Counted from the stretch's first letter, positions 25,251-34,796 are shown. The stretch is 64,000 bases of DNA from Zhongshania aquimaris (GCF_019312595.1 NZ_JAHWDQ010000005.1:124001-188000); one strand, 5' to 3'. Notes: generated from the letters alone by a model not told the origin. A program made the numbers and translations.

Positions 25251-25997
25251 ATGTTCGATTTTAAAAACAAGATTGTGTTCATTACTGGCGCCGGAGCGGG
25301 TTTAGGTTTGGGCTGCGCGATCGGATTTGCAAAGGCTGGAGCGAAGATTGCCGTTGCTGACTTGTCTGAGAAGGCCGTTGCTTCTGCGATAGCAGAACTC
25401 ACCGCCTTAGGTGCGGATACCTTGGCGCTACATGGCGATGTGAGTAAGGCGTCAGATGTGCAGTCAATGATCGATCAAACCGTTGCGACATGGGGGCGGA
25501 TCGATGTGGCGGTAAATAATGCCGGCATTTCTGCGCCGATTCGCCCAGTTGCAGAAACCCTTGAAGAAGACTACGACCGTGTCATGGGCGTCAATCTAAA
25601 GGGTGTCTGGTTGTGTATGCGAGCCGAGTTGCAAGTGATGCTGAAACAGAATAGCGGTTGTATCGTGAATATGGCATCGGCTCTGTCTCAACGTGTTTAT
25701 CCTTGTGCATCGTTTTATGTGACAAGCAAATTCGCGGTAGCGGGGATGACGAGAACAGCAGCGGTTGAATATGCAAATACGCCTATTCGAATCAATGCGG
25801 TATGTCCCGGTAATGTTGCAACGCCTCTGGTATTGAGCACCGTAGATGATCTTGATTCTCTTGCGTCTTTACATGCAATGAAGCGGCTTGGCACGCCCGA
25901 AGAAGTGGCAAATGCGGTGATGTTTCTTGCCTCAGATTTATCGTCATTTAACACCGGAACTCTATTACCAGTAGATGGTGGCTGGACGGCGCAGTAG
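25251..25997 (+). CDS. Short-chain dehydrogenase/reductase (SDR 4 of 8)
   Basis: This 248-residue classical SDR has TGAGAGLGLGCAIGFAKAG, VNNAGISAP, Ser in NMASALSQRV and YVTSK. An Asp in IAVADLSEKA again favours NAD(H). GAGGT lies before the ATG, 11 bases after SDR 3. The substrate loop after CPGNVATPLVLS is short. It is one of the four-SDR run. Substrate identity cannot be read from sequence. Confidence 0.9.
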   Translation: MFDFKNKIVFITGAGAGLGLGCAIGFAKAGAKIAVADLSEKAVASAIAELTALGADTLALHGDVSKASDVQSMIDQTVATWGRIDVAVNNAGISAPIRPVAETLEEDYDRVMGVNLKGVWLCMRAELQVMLKQNSGCIVNMASALSQRVYPCASFYVTSKFAVAGMTRTAAVEYANTPIRINAVCPGNVATPLVLSTVDDLDSLASLHAMKRLGTPEEVANAVMFLASDLSSFNTGTLLPVDGGWTAQ

Positions 25998-26007
25998 GGA
26001 GGTTTGA

Positions 26008-26787
26008 ATGCGGTTTACAAATAAAACGGCCTTAGTAACAGGTGGTGCCGACGGAATTGGTGCGGGTATTGTGCTTAGTTTAGCCCAAGAGGGCGCGCGG
26101 GTTTATGTCGGTGATATTGATACCGTAAAGGGGGAAGCACTGGCAGCAAAAAACGCGAACATCCATTTTGTACATCTTGATGTTTGCGATAATGAACAAT
26201 GGCTGTCCACCATGGCAAAGATTGACGCTGCGTCGTCGGGTTTAGATATTCTCATTCAAAGTGCAGGTATCTCTCGTCCCGGTAGTATTGAGGATGTGGA
26301 TATAGATGAGTGGCGCGAGCATATGCGCGTGCACGGAGAGGGCGCGTTTCTAGGCTGTAAGTACGCTATTGCCAGTATGAAAAAGTCCGGCGGTGGTGCG
26401 ATCGTGAATATCTCGTCCGTCGAAAGTATTCGGCCCGGCCCGTTATTTACTTGCTATGGTGCGGCCAAGGCCGCACAAGACGCGGTAACTAAAACGGTAG
26501 CTCTGCACTGTGGAGAGATGGCATACAATATTCGGTGTAACTCTGTTCATCCTGCGGCGACCTATACGCCGCTGCTGCAACAGTATCTGCAGAGCGCTGA
26601 CGATCCAGAGGCATTGGAACGTATTTACGCGGGTATGCAGCCCCTGAATCGCATCGCAACGGTAGATGAAGTGGCTAATGCCTGTCTGTTTTTAGCATCA
26701 GATGAGTCTAGCTTTATGACCGGCCACCAAATGTATGTTGATGGCGGCGTGTTAGCGAAACCTTACCCTTCTGGGCAGGGGGCGTAG
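26008..26787 (+). CDS. Short-chain dehydrogenase/reductase (SDR 5 of 8)
   Basis: This 259-residue classical SDR has TGGADGIGAGIVLSLAQEG, a variant QSAGIS in the NNAG position, Ser in NISSVESIRPG and YGAAK. GGGAGG precedes the ATG by six bases. It resembles ring-hydroxysteroid-type dehydrogenases in overall motif pattern, but so do many SDRs, so that is not an assignment. It is the last gene in the four-SDR run. A hairpin at 26804 closes the unit. Confidence 0.9.
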   Translation: MRFTNKTALVTGGADGIGAGIVLSLAQEGARVYVGDIDTVKGEALAAKNANIHFVHLDVCDNEQWLSTMAKIDAASSGLDILIQSAGISRPGSIEDVDIDEWREHMRVHGEGAFLGCKYAIASMKKSGGGAIVNISSVESIRPGPLFTCYGAAKAAQDAVTKTVALHCGEMAYNIRCNSVHPAATYTPLLQQYLQSADDPEALERIYAGMQPLNRIATVDEVANACLFLASDESSFMTGHQMYVDGGVLAKPYPSGQGA

Positions 26788-26803
26788 TAGTTTTGCATGA
26801 AAA

Positions 26804-26837
26804 TAACGCTGAGTGTTGTTGGTAATACTCAGCGTTA
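26804..26837. terminator. Hairpin between convergent genes
   Basis: An 11-bp perfect stem, TAACGCTGAGT (26804-26814) with ACTCAGCGTTA (26827-26837), has a 12-base loop. There is no T-run, so it may act as a weak two-way terminator or RNA-end stabiliser between the SDR run and the VOC gene. Confidence 0.55.
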
Positions 26838-26841
26838 CGCA

Positions 26842-27303
26842 TTAGCTAAATAGTCGATCCGGCGCATCTTGATCAATAATTTCTTGTAGCTCAAACACAT
26901 TGCCATCCGGGTCGCGGCCATAGGTTGCCTTTACTGCGCCGAAGTCTTGAGGTGGTACATGAAACTCAATGCCCGCCGCAGTTAATCTGGCGTATTCTTT
27001 TTCTATTTCTGTCACATCAAAGCACATGTGGGTCAGTCCCGGTTTGCTTACTGGTCGCCGGGTAACTTCGTCAGTGCCCGTTGGCTCCGAGAACTCAAAG
27101 ATTTCTATACATAGATTTTTACCGCGCAGCATAACCTGTCTCGCTGCGCAGTCAGGTAGATCCAGTACGCCATTGATAACTTTTGTACCTAGTGACCATT
27201 GGGCGTCTGAAACCTGTTTGAACCCCATTAAGTCGCGGTAAAAACCAAGAATACGTTCGAGGTTCGGTGTAGAAATGGCGATGTGGTGGGCACCCTGAAT
27301 CAT
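26842..27303 (-). CDS. VOC-superfamily (glyoxalase-like) protein
   Basis: This 153-residue protein has the paired beta-alpha-beta-beta-beta pattern of the VOC fold: GAHHIAISTPNLERILGFYRDLMGF, then LTHMCFDVTEIEKEY and RDPDGNVFELQEI. Candidate metal ligands are the His in HHIAI, the Glu in CIEIFEF, the His in LTHMCF and the Glu in FELQE. Members include glyoxalase I, methylmalonyl-CoA epimerase and single-module dioxygenases. The length excludes a two-domain extradiol dioxygenase. Its ATG overlaps the stop of the Rieske gene upstream (ATGA), so the two are translationally coupled and may act in sequence. Confidence 0.85.
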   Translation of the reverse strand: MIQGAHHIAISTPNLERILGFYRDLMGFKQVSDAQWSLGTKVINGVLDLPDCAARQVMLRGKNLCIEIFEFSEPTGTDEVTRRPVSKPGLTHMCFDVTEIEKEYARLTAAGIEFHVPPQDFGAVKATYGRDPDGNVFELQEIIDQDAPDRLFS

Positions 27304-28718
27304 GATTCTCTCCCGCTGAGGTATTTGTCTAATGTCATATGAAGTTGGCGAATTCTAACTTCCTGATAGTTTCCTAGGGTCTCGCCCTTTTTCAGCGATG
27401 ATTTAAAACCCTTTTGCTGACTGAGTAGGTTGCCGGTGTCTTGGTCGTAGATCGTCGCCAAACCCGGATCGAAGCCAGGTACCTCGTGAAATGACTGGCG
27501 CTCGTTTAGCTCAAATGGCTCTGCTGGGTCGGGAACCTTACCAGAGTCGGGTAGTGGTTGTAGGTAGAGTAGATCGAAGATTGTATTGTCAGGATTGTTG
27601 CCGTCAGGTCGAAAACGATAAACCATGGGGAACAGTAAAGACGGAAAAAAACAGGTGTTCGGAAATACTGAATACTCGATAGCATCTATTGTTTCACTTA
27701 CGCTTAAGTGCGAGAAATCACGGTCGTAGGCGTCACCGAGTACCGTTTGCATATGTTCTGCGAACACCCGTCGCGCCGTATCACCTGGTGTTACGACAAG
27801 GTCGTGTTGCTGTGATTGGGCGCCTTCCACAACGGATTCTGCAAAAAGTGCATCAAGTATTCCCTGCTGATCAGGTTGTGACTCGAGGTGGGGGCTAGGG
27901 TAGCCCACTAAATGGACGAAACGAGATACATGGTCACCGTAAGTGTCATACTGGGTATTGGCGTCGCCTACCGTAGAAATACCTTGGGGGTGCGTTTCTA
28001 GTACGTGATACGACTCTAGGAATGCCTCGATGCAGGCCTTCCAATTAGCGGGTAACCTTTTCCGCACGTACATGGCGGTAAATTTATTTTTAAAATCCCA
28101 GTTACGAAAGTGCTCCGGCAGCACGTTTAAGTACTCTGATAGCGGCTTCGCATCTTGATCAAAGTTGATGAAAACAAAGCCATTCCAGCATTCAAGTTTT
28201 AATTGCGGTAGGGAAAATTCGTCTTCATTTATATGTGGGAAATCCCACTGGCATGGAATGTCGGTGATTTTACCTTCCAAAGACCATGTGAAGCCATGAA
28301 ATGGACAACGGAGCTCTTTGCTGCGGCCACAACTGTCTGAGGGCTTTAATTGCGTTCCTCTATGCAGGCAGGCGTTAGCATAGGCTCTTATACCATCGTT
28401 TGCGGTGCGGACAATAAGTACTGACTTATCGATAATGTCATATACCGTGTAGTCGCCTACTTCGGGAATGTCTTCCTCACGACAGGCCCATTGCCAGACC
28501 TTCATCCACATAGAATCCTGTTCTTGTTTAAAAAATGCTGGATCGGTGTAACGACTAAATGGGATGTCTTTATCACCTAAAAATATATAGGACTCTTCGA
28601 TTAGATGATTTTCGGCATGATCCTTATCACTTTGGATAATGTCTCGTGTAGACGACCCAGGGCAGCGGGCCTCGCCGGGGCGCAGTATCTTTGTTGAATT
28701 AGAGGTTGAAGTGGTCAT
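27300..28718 (-). CDS. Rieske ring-hydroxylating oxygenase, alpha subunit (3 of 4)
   Basis: The protein is 472 residues from the ATG at 28718, which has GGAG eight bases upstream; an in-frame start at 28742 adds eight residues. The Rieske motif is at C117-x-H119 and C138-x2-H141 (ACLHRG and RCPFHGFTW). The iron site is near E235-x2-H238-x4-H243 (LESYHVLETH). It is the close paralogue of the 9446 protein. It is coupled to a VOC protein downstream and divergent from a TonB receptor, with operator site 6 in the gap. The redox partner is presumably the ferredoxin at 9012 or one outside the window. Confidence 0.92.
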   Translation of the reverse strand: MTTSTSNSTKILRPGEARCPGSSTRDIIQSDKDHAENHLIEESYIFLGDKDIPFSRYTDPAFFKQEQDSMWMKVWQWACREEDIPEVGDYTVYDIIDKSVLIVRTANDGIRAYANACLHRGTQLKPSDSCGRSKELRCPFHGFTWSLEGKITDIPCQWDFPHINEDEFSLPQLKLECWNGFVFINFDQDAKPLSEYLNVLPEHFRNWDFKNKFTAMYVRKRLPANWKACIEAFLESYHVLETHPQGISTVGDANTQYDTYGDHVSRFVHLVGYPSPHLESQPDQQGILDALFAESVVEGAQSQQHDLVVTPGDTARRVFAEHMQTVLGDAYDRDFSHLSVSETIDAIEYSVFPNTCFFPSLLFPMVYRFRPDGNNPDNTIFDLLYLQPLPDSGKVPDPAEPFELNERQSFHEVPGFDPGLATIYDQDTGNLLSQQKGFKSSLKKGETLGNYQEVRIRQLHMTLDKYLSGRES

Positions 28719-28824
28719 AAGGGAAACTCCGCTAAAGCGCATTAATTTTTCTTATTGAGATAAATTTGTAAAAGTCTGTTTATTTTTGGCCTTTGTTGGG
28801 TATACTTACTCACTCTAAAATAAA

Positions 28825-28842
28825 AAACAAGTATGTTCGTTT
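28825..28842. promoter_or_regulatory. Shared cluster operator, site 6
   Basis: AAACAAGTATGTTCGTTT has six of seven motif bases on the left and five of seven on the right. It lies between the Rieske gene (start 28718, minus) and the TonB receptor (start 28892, plus). Confidence 0.55.
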
Positions 28843-28891
28843 TTTATTTGGGGTTATAAATCTAATAATATTTATGTGGTTTGGAGTGGAA

Positions 28892-31108
28892 ATGACATTT
28901 TTTAAATTTACGAAGAAATCCTCAACCTTGTCCGTTCGTCGGCTTGTTTGCCATGCTGCAGGTGCAAGCGTCGTACTGTGTGCAGCTAATGTCAGCGCTC
29001 AGAGCGAAAATATTCGAAATACAATAGAAGAGGTTCTGGTCACGGCTCAGAAAAAAGAGGAGAGCCTTCAGGAGTCACCTGTCGCAGTAACTGCATTAAC
29101 TGGTAATAATCTAGAGCGTCAGTTTGCTTTAGACTTAAAAGATATAAGCGGCACCGTTCCTAGCTTAGTTGTAACGAGTGTTGTGAACTCGGGGATGACC
29201 GCTGCGATTAGTATTCGAGGCATTGGTGTTCAAGAGGCCGATGGTTTTATTGACCCCTCTGTAGGTGTTGTTGTAGATGGCGTCTATCAGGGTAGTAATA
29301 CTACGGCGTTGTTAGACTTATTCGATATTGAACAGCTGGAAATATTACGTGGGCCACAAGGTACCTTATTCGGTGCTAACACTATCGGTGGTGTTGTTAA
29401 TGTCACTACAAAAAAGCCAGAGCCTGAGTTTGGCGGCACGGCAAAGATTAGTGCCGGGAATTACGGTCGTCGTGATGCCGCATTAGCAATTAACATACCT
29501 CTGGTAGACGATGTTCTGCTGAGTAAAATCGCAGTGATGCAAAAGACGTTTGATGGCTTCTACACCGATGTTCAGAATGGTGCTGATCGAGGCGGACAAG
29601 ATGTTCTTTCTGCGCGCGCCTACTTGTCATATATCGGCGCCGAAAACTTTGATGCCAATTTACAGTTTGAATACGGCCGGGGGCGCAATGGCTCGCCTGT
29701 TGTAATGAATTACGCCACCCAAGATATGGCGCTGTACGTACCCAATTACTCTAAATCATTATCTGATAAAGAGGATTATCGAACTGCTGTTCAGGTAAAG
29801 GATGCCTCTGATTACGATATTGGTGGCGTAACACTGACCATGAACTGGGACTTCGAAAACACGACTTTAACCTCTATTACCAACTATCGTGATTTTGAAC
29901 TCGATGAGTGGACTGACCAGGATGGCTCTCCCGAGTCCTTGTTCGACACTCATCGTGTAACGAATAATCGTCAGATGTCGCAGGAATTACGTGCAAATAC
30001 AAATGTTACCGACCGATTTGAGTTAACAACGGGATTCTATTACTTCTTCCAAAACTGGCAACTGGACTCCTTCTCAGATCTCACTGCGTTTGACGCGGCC
30101 TTGCCTGAATATGAGACGTTTATTTATCCAGACCAAGATGACGAGTCATACTCCTTTTTTGCGCAGGGCTATTATGATTTAACCGGCAGCGTTCGCTTGC
30201 AGTTAGGACTTCGCTACACCTACCAAGAAAAAGAACTCTATGTTTTGAATCAGACGGGATCGTCCGGCGCTATTGTTGCTGAGACACCAGCTGAGGGGAA
30301 AGATCACTGGGAAAATATAGGTTGGCGCTTAGGTTTTGACTGGCAGATAAATGACGATGCGATGCTATACGCGTATCAAGCGCGCGGCTTTAAGTCAGGT
30401 GGTTTCAATGCGCGTATTAGTTTCCCTGAAGATATTGGCCCCTACGATCCGGAAATCGTTGATACCTGGGAAGTCGGTGCCAAGACCGATTGGCTGGAAG
30501 GAAAGCTCAGAGCCAATATGGCAGTTTTCTACAATGACTATAAAGACCTACAGGTTGACCAACTAAACTACGTTGGAGCAAATGTAGTGACCCGTGTAGA
30601 GAACGCGGCAGAAGCGGTTATACAGGGTGTGGAACTTGAGTTAGTTGCTGTGCCTCTCCCTGGTCTTACGTTTAATACCACATTCAGTTACCTAGATGCC
30701 GAGTATCAAGATTTCTTTTTTGATGTCGATGCTGATCCATCTAACGGTCAGGAAGATGCCAGTGGTTTGTCGCTTAGAAACGCGCCTGAGGTACAGGCTT
30801 CTGTGGGTGCGGCGTACGATTTCAACGTCGGCGCAGGATATAGCACGGTTAATTTAGTGGCGACGTATACAGATGAACGCGACACCGATACCCGCAATCA
30901 CCCGGTAGGACATGTTGATGAGTTGGTTTTGTACAACGCAAGTGTGCGATGGACAGATAACTCCGAAACATGGTCGATAGCCCTTCAAGGAAAAAACCTA
31001 ACAGATGAAAAATATATTGCATCGGGTTTTCATGCTCCCGGTGTCATGAATTTCGCGACTTATGGTGCACGTCGAACCATTGCGGCAGAGGTGAGCTACA
31101 ACTTTTAA
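28892..31108 (+). CDS. TonB-dependent outer-membrane receptor (2 of 4)
   Basis: The protein is 738 residues from the ATG at 28892, which has GGAG five bases upstream. The frame is open back to 28793, but that would place coding sequence over operator site 6. The signal peptide (RRLVCHAAGASVVLCAANVSAQ) precedes a TonB box region (IEEVLVTAQKKEE) and a plug with IRGIGVQEADGFIDPSVGVVVDG and LEILRGPQGTLFGAN. The barrel ends in AEVSYNF with a terminal Phe. The cluster position implies uptake of the catabolic substrate or a related compound. Confidence 0.93.
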   Translation: MTFFKFTKKSSTLSVRRLVCHAAGASVVLCAANVSAQSENIRNTIEEVLVTAQKKEESLQESPVAVTALTGNNLERQFALDLKDISGTVPSLVVTSVVNSGMTAAISIRGIGVQEADGFIDPSVGVVVDGVYQGSNTTALLDLFDIEQLEILRGPQGTLFGANTIGGVVNVTTKKPEPEFGGTAKISAGNYGRRDAALAINIPLVDDVLLSKIAVMQKTFDGFYTDVQNGADRGGQDVLSARAYLSYIGAENFDANLQFEYGRGRNGSPVVMNYATQDMALYVPNYSKSLSDKEDYRTAVQVKDASDYDIGGVTLTMNWDFENTTLTSITNYRDFELDEWTDQDGSPESLFDTHRVTNNRQMSQELRANTNVTDRFELTTGFYYFFQNWQLDSFSDLTAFDAALPEYETFIYPDQDDESYSFFAQGYYDLTGSVRLQLGLRYTYQEKELYVLNQTGSSGAIVAETPAEGKDHWENIGWRLGFDWQINDDAMLYAYQARGFKSGGFNARISFPEDIGPYDPEIVDTWEVGAKTDWLEGKLRANMAVFYNDYKDLQVDQLNYVGANVVTRVENAAEAVIQGVELELVAVPLPGLTFNTTFSYLDAEYQDFFFDVDADPSNGQEDASGLSLRNAPEVQASVGAAYDFNVGAGYSTVNLVATYTDERDTDTRNHPVGHVDELVLYNASVRWTDNSETWSIALQGKNLTDEKYIASGFHAPGVMNFATYGARRTIAAEVSYNF

Positions 31109-31186
31109 GTGATATCGGTTTACCCGGTCTTAAAGACCCAGAGCTTAGCGATTTCGCTAATAAATGGGTCTTAGAAACTCCACTTT

Positions 31187-31210
31187 GGGTGGTACATCCA
31201 CCCCTTTTTT
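31187..31210 (+). terminator. Rho-independent terminator after TonB receptor
   Basis: GGGTGG (31187-31192) pairs with CCACCC (31198-31203) around TACAT, followed by a C and six T. A second small palindrome, GGTCT/AGACC, lies at 31126-31138. Confidence 0.8.
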
Positions 31211-31240
31211 AAGAGTTATCAACAAACAGCAGGGTTTGAT

Positions 31241-32245
31241 ATGAAGAACACTCAGTGGATATTACGCAGCCGTCCTGAAGGAGAGGTAGAGGAAGAAAAC
31301 TTTACACTTCAGGAAAAGGATATACCTTCGATTTCCGAGGGCGAGTTTCTCGTTGAAGTTAAATACCTGTCTGTTGATCCGTCGCAAAGAGGTTGGTTGA
31401 ACGACGTGCCTAGCTATGTGCCTCCTGTTGCTATAGGCGAGGTAATGCGTGCCACGGGTGTCGGTTACGTGGTCGAATCAAAACACCCTAGCTTTAGTGC
31501 GGGCGATGTTGTTGAAGGCGGTGTGGGCTGGCAAACATACGCTACCTGTAACGGTAGCGAGTTATTTCCAGTACGCAAAGTGACCTCGTCTTACCCCCTT
31601 TCCTATTCCCTGCATGTATTGGGTTTAACCGGTTTAACCGCCTTCTTCGGCATGCTCCGTGTTGCCCAAGTTAAGGCTGGCGATGTTGTTGTGGTGTCTG
31701 GGGCGGGCGGGGCTACTGGCTCAATTGCTGGGCAGTTGGCAAAGCTGCGTGGTGCACGTGTTATCGGTATTGCCGGTGGCGCAGAAAAGTGTAAATGGCT
31801 GGTAGATGACTTGGGCTTTTCTGCGGCGATTGATTATAAAAACGAATCAGTAGCGGATGGCTTGGCACGGCTTTGTAAGAATAGCATTGATGTTTTCTTT
31901 GACAATGTTGGCGGCCCGATTTTAGACGACGTTTTAGTTAATTTAAAAGTCGGTGGACGCATTACTTTGTGCGGCGGTATATCCAGTGGTTACGGCAAAG
32001 TAGATTTACCCCCTGGTCCCCAAAATTATATGCAGCTGGTTATTCGTCGTGCTGTTATGCAGGGCTTCTTGGTGCTTGATTTCGCTGAGGAGTTTCCCGC
32101 AGCGCTTGAGGAAATAGGTGCCTTGATTGATAACGGAAATCTTAAAGTTCAAGAGTCTTGTATGGAAGGAATTGCGTCATGCCCATTGGCTTTGAAAGGA
32201 TTATTCCGCGGTGAAAATATCGGTAAGCAGCTGGTAAAAGTGTAA
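31241..32245 (+). CDS. NADP-dependent medium-chain oxidoreductase, CurA/PTGR-like (3 of 4)
   Basis: This 334-residue zinc-free MDR protein has VSGAGGATGSIAGQLAKLRG (the usual AAAGAVGS altered to GAGGATGS) and IDVFFDNVGGPILDDVLVNL. It heads a three-gene run with an acyl-CoA synthetase and a ThuA-like protein. The likely activity is reduction of a conjugated double bond with NADPH. Unlike its three paralogues it has no shared operator directly upstream; the gap to the terminator at 31210 is only 30 bases, so its promoter is not obvious. Confidence 0.88.
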   Translation: MKNTQWILRSRPEGEVEEENFTLQEKDIPSISEGEFLVEVKYLSVDPSQRGWLNDVPSYVPPVAIGEVMRATGVGYVVESKHPSFSAGDVVEGGVGWQTYATCNGSELFPVRKVTSSYPLSYSLHVLGLTGLTAFFGMLRVAQVKAGDVVVVSGAGGATGSIAGQLAKLRGARVIGIAGGAEKCKWLVDDLGFSAAIDYKNESVADGLARLCKNSIDVFFDNVGGPILDDVLVNLKVGGRITLCGGISSGYGKVDLPPGPQNYMQLVIRRAVMQGFLVLDFAEEFPAALEEIGALIDNGNLKVQESCMEGIASCPLALKGLFRGENIGKQLVKV

Positions 32246-32259
32246 GTTAGGTCAATATT

Positions 32260-33888
32260 ATGGGTAAGCCAATGTCAGTAACGCAGAATAAAAGTGTTCG
32301 GGATTTTAAGAGTTTCGCGGTTCGAGCCGAAGAAAAGGCTGCGGAATGTGGTGACGATATTGCCATTTTCTTAGAGCACGACGCGCCAATTCGCTATGGC
32401 TCAATATTCTCCGAAGCGATGGCGTTGGCCGCGGGCTTGCACCGGCTGGGTTTGGGAAAAGGCGATGTTCTTAGTTTTCAATTGCCGAATTGGCGGGAAA
32501 CCGTAGCGATAGATATTGCTTGTTGCTGGTTGGGTGTAGTGCTGAATCCAATTGTGCCAATTTACCGCGCTAATGAAGTGCAGCATATCCTTGCTGACTG
32601 TGGTGCTAAAGCGATATTCATACCCGATAGTTATCGTAATTTTGACTACCAAGAAATGATTGCTGAAATGAAGCAGTCATTACCGCTTTTGGAACATGTC
32701 ATTCTTGTTCGTGCTGCAGATGAAGACTTTGGCGATACTATTAGCTATACATCTCTCATTCACTCGGTAGAGGATGCTGCTGGGCAGGGCAGACTCGAAC
32801 GAGTGGAAATCTTGCCGGGTGATACCAAACTTATTATGTATACCTCAGGCACTACTGGTAGAGCTAAGGCGGTGTATCACAGTCATGACTCACTAGCGCA
32901 TGCTATCTTCAATGGTGTAGACGGTTGGCATCTTGGTGAGGATGACATCATGTTGATGCCGTCACCGGTTACACATATTACTGGCTACGCCAATGGCATC
33001 GAGCTCCCATTTCTAAGCAACGCTAAGGCGGCATTTATGGAGCGTTGGAACGTGGACGATGCGATGAGCTATATCACTCGCATTAATGCGACCTTCTGCG
33101 TTAGTGCTACTCCGTTTTTACAAGAGTTAGTGGAAAAATCAAAAAGTACCCTGCAGCGCCTTCCGAGCCTGCGCGGTTTTGCCTGTGGTGGCGCAGCGGT
33201 GCCTCCCAATTTAATTACGGCAACAAGAGATGTGTTAGAAAATTGCCGCGCATTTCGTGTCTATGGCTGTACCGAAGCACCACTCATATCGGTGGGCTTT
33301 ATCGGTGATGACGAGTTGAGTTTAGCCGCCAATACCGACGGTAGCATATACAACTGGGACGTTAAAATTATCGACGAGCAGGGCGGTGAGCTTGCTCTGG
33401 GTCGTGATGGCGAAATAATTGTGAAAGGCCCAGCTATGATGAAGGGCTACGGCGAGGCTGAGCAAACCGCAGAATCGGTAGATAGCGACGGCTACTTCCA
33501 TACTGGAGATATCGGGCATATCACCCCCGAAGGGGCGATTGTAATAACTGACAGGAAAAAGGACATTATCATTCGCGGCGGTGAAAATTTGTCTGCCAGA
33601 GAAATAGAAGATGTGCTCTATAAGCATCCCTTGGTGTTAGAGGCTGCGGTGGTGTCTATGCCCCATGAGCGTCTGGGTGAGGGCGTGTGTGCGCTGTTGG
33701 TAACCCGCGATGGAAGCGAGCCAACGCTCTCAGACCTGATTCCATTTTTTCAGCAAATGAAGCTGGCAAAGCAGAAGTGGCCGGAGCGGGTAGAGTATCG
33801 CCTTGAAATGCCTAAAACTGCATCTGGGAAGATTAAGAAAGATGTCTTGCGAAAGGAAGTTGTCAGTCATCTGGCGAAAATTGCCTGA
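32260..33888 (+). CDS. AMP-forming acyl-CoA synthetase
   Basis: This 542-residue protein of the ANL superfamily has the P-loop MYTSGTTGRAKAVYHSH, a YGCTEAP motif, GYFHTGDIG, DRKKDIIIRGGENLS and the C-terminal catalytic Lys in PKTASGKIKKDVLR. It activates a carboxylic acid to its CoA thioester via an acyl-adenylate. It most resembles cyclohexanecarboxylate- and medium-chain-type ligases rather than long-chain FadD. It lies 14 bases after the reductase gene and is followed by a ThuA-like gene. It is the only CoA ligase in the window, so it is the likely entry to the beta-oxidation-like steps. Confidence 0.93.
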   Translation: MGKPMSVTQNKSVRDFKSFAVRAEEKAAECGDDIAIFLEHDAPIRYGSIFSEAMALAAGLHRLGLGKGDVLSFQLPNWRETVAIDIACCWLGVVLNPIVPIYRANEVQHILADCGAKAIFIPDSYRNFDYQEMIAEMKQSLPLLEHVILVRAADEDFGDTISYTSLIHSVEDAAGQGRLERVEILPGDTKLIMYTSGTTGRAKAVYHSHDSLAHAIFNGVDGWHLGEDDIMLMPSPVTHITGYANGIELPFLSNAKAAFMERWNVDDAMSYITRINATFCVSATPFLQELVEKSKSTLQRLPSLRGFACGGAAVPPNLITATRDVLENCRAFRVYGCTEAPLISVGFIGDDELSLAANTDGSIYNWDVKIIDEQGGELALGRDGEIIVKGPAMMKGYGEAEQTAESVDSDGYFHTGDIGHITPEGAIVITDRKKDIIIRGGENLSAREIEDVLYKHPLVLEAAVVSMPHERLGEGVCALLVTRDGSEPTLSDLIPFFQQMKLAKQKWPERVEYRLEMPKTASGKIKKDVLRKEVVSHLAKIA

Positions 33889-33919
33889 TCGTTCCAATGA
33901 GTCGTAGGAGCTAAATTCC

Positions 33920-34747
33920 ATGTCCAGAATAGATTATACGAGTGATTTGAAGTTGCTCATTTCTGTTAAAGGGCACCCCTATGACAGAAACGCGTTCGCA
34001 GAGCTATTCGAAAACATTGAAGATGTTAGTTACACAATAGTTGAGCAGCCTGCTAGCCAGGCCATGTTCTCGCCGATCCTTGCCAAGGATTACGACGTGC
34101 ATGTGCTCTATGATATGCCGGGTCTGGATTTTACCACTCAGCCACCCAGCCTCATTGACCCGCCTGAGAAGTTTGTATCGGATTTTGAAGACTTACTTGA
34201 ACTCGGACATGGTCTTTTGTTTTTGCATCACTCTATCGCCAGTTGGCCGACTTGGCCGAAATACGCGGAGATTGTCGGCGGGCGTTTTCTCTATGTACCG
34301 AGCGAATTGCGTGGCCGCCCGTGTATGGACTCTGGTTACCGTCACGATGTGACGTATACCGCCAAGACTCACTCCTGGGGTGCGCTGGCAGACGGCGTGC
34401 CAGACACTTTCTCGATGACGGACGAACTCTATCTCTATGAGGTCTTTGAGCAAGACGTTATTCCGCTTCTTAGTGGTAATTATCCTCCCATCAGCGATAA
34501 TTTTTATTCGGCTGCTCACGCAGGTCTAGGGCGTATGTTCTCAAATGCCGACTGGCCGCATCCGCAGGGCTCAAACTACTTAGCGTGGGCTAAGAGCTAT
34601 AAAAATAGCCCTATAGTCTATATCCAAATGGGTGACGGGCCATCGGCTTATGAAAACCCGCACTTCCAGAAGATTCTTTCGAACGCGATAGCGTGGCTAG
34701 GCAGTGCAGAGTCACTCGCTTGGGCCAAAAAACGAAACCAATCATAA
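33920..34747 (+). CDS. ThuA-like protein (1 of 2)
   Basis: This 275-residue ThuA-domain protein has a class-I-amidotransferase-like fold signature. DYDVHVLYDMPGLD is followed by GHGLLFLHHSIASWPTWPKYAEIVGGRF, then YRHDVTYTAKTHSWG, TDELYLYEV and a GRMFSNADWPHP loop. TAGGAG lies ten bases before the ATG. ThuA is named from trehalose utilisation in rhizobia, but the biochemical role of most members is unknown. Here it follows an acyl-CoA synthetase and shares the cluster with a second ThuA gene at 39895, so a role in ring or acyl catabolism is suggested but not shown. Confidence 0.8.
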   Translation: MSRIDYTSDLKLLISVKGHPYDRNAFAELFENIEDVSYTIVEQPASQAMFSPILAKDYDVHVLYDMPGLDFTTQPPSLIDPPEKFVSDFEDLLELGHGLLFLHHSIASWPTWPKYAEIVGGRFLYVPSELRGRPCMDSGYRHDVTYTAKTHSWGALADGVPDTFSMTDELYLYEVFEQDVIPLLSGNYPPISDNFYSAAHAGLGRMFSNADWPHPQGSNYLAWAKSYKNSPIVYIQMGDGPSAYENPHFQKILSNAIAWLGSAESLAWAKKRNQS

Positions 34748-34796
34748 AAACTTAACATAGTAGATTGCATTACTGCGATGTAATGCCTACAATAAA

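Noticed and set aside
26842-27303. VOC protein as an extradiol ring-cleavage dioxygenase
   Set aside because: At 153 residues it has only one VOC pair of modules, while catechol-type extradiol enzymes are about twice as long; a glyoxalase or epimerase-like role fits better.
28793-28891. Upstream extension of the second TonB receptor by 33 codons
   Set aside because: It would run over operator site 6, lacks an SD, and adds a second hydrophobic stretch before the real signal peptide; the ATG at 28892 has GGAG at proper spacing.
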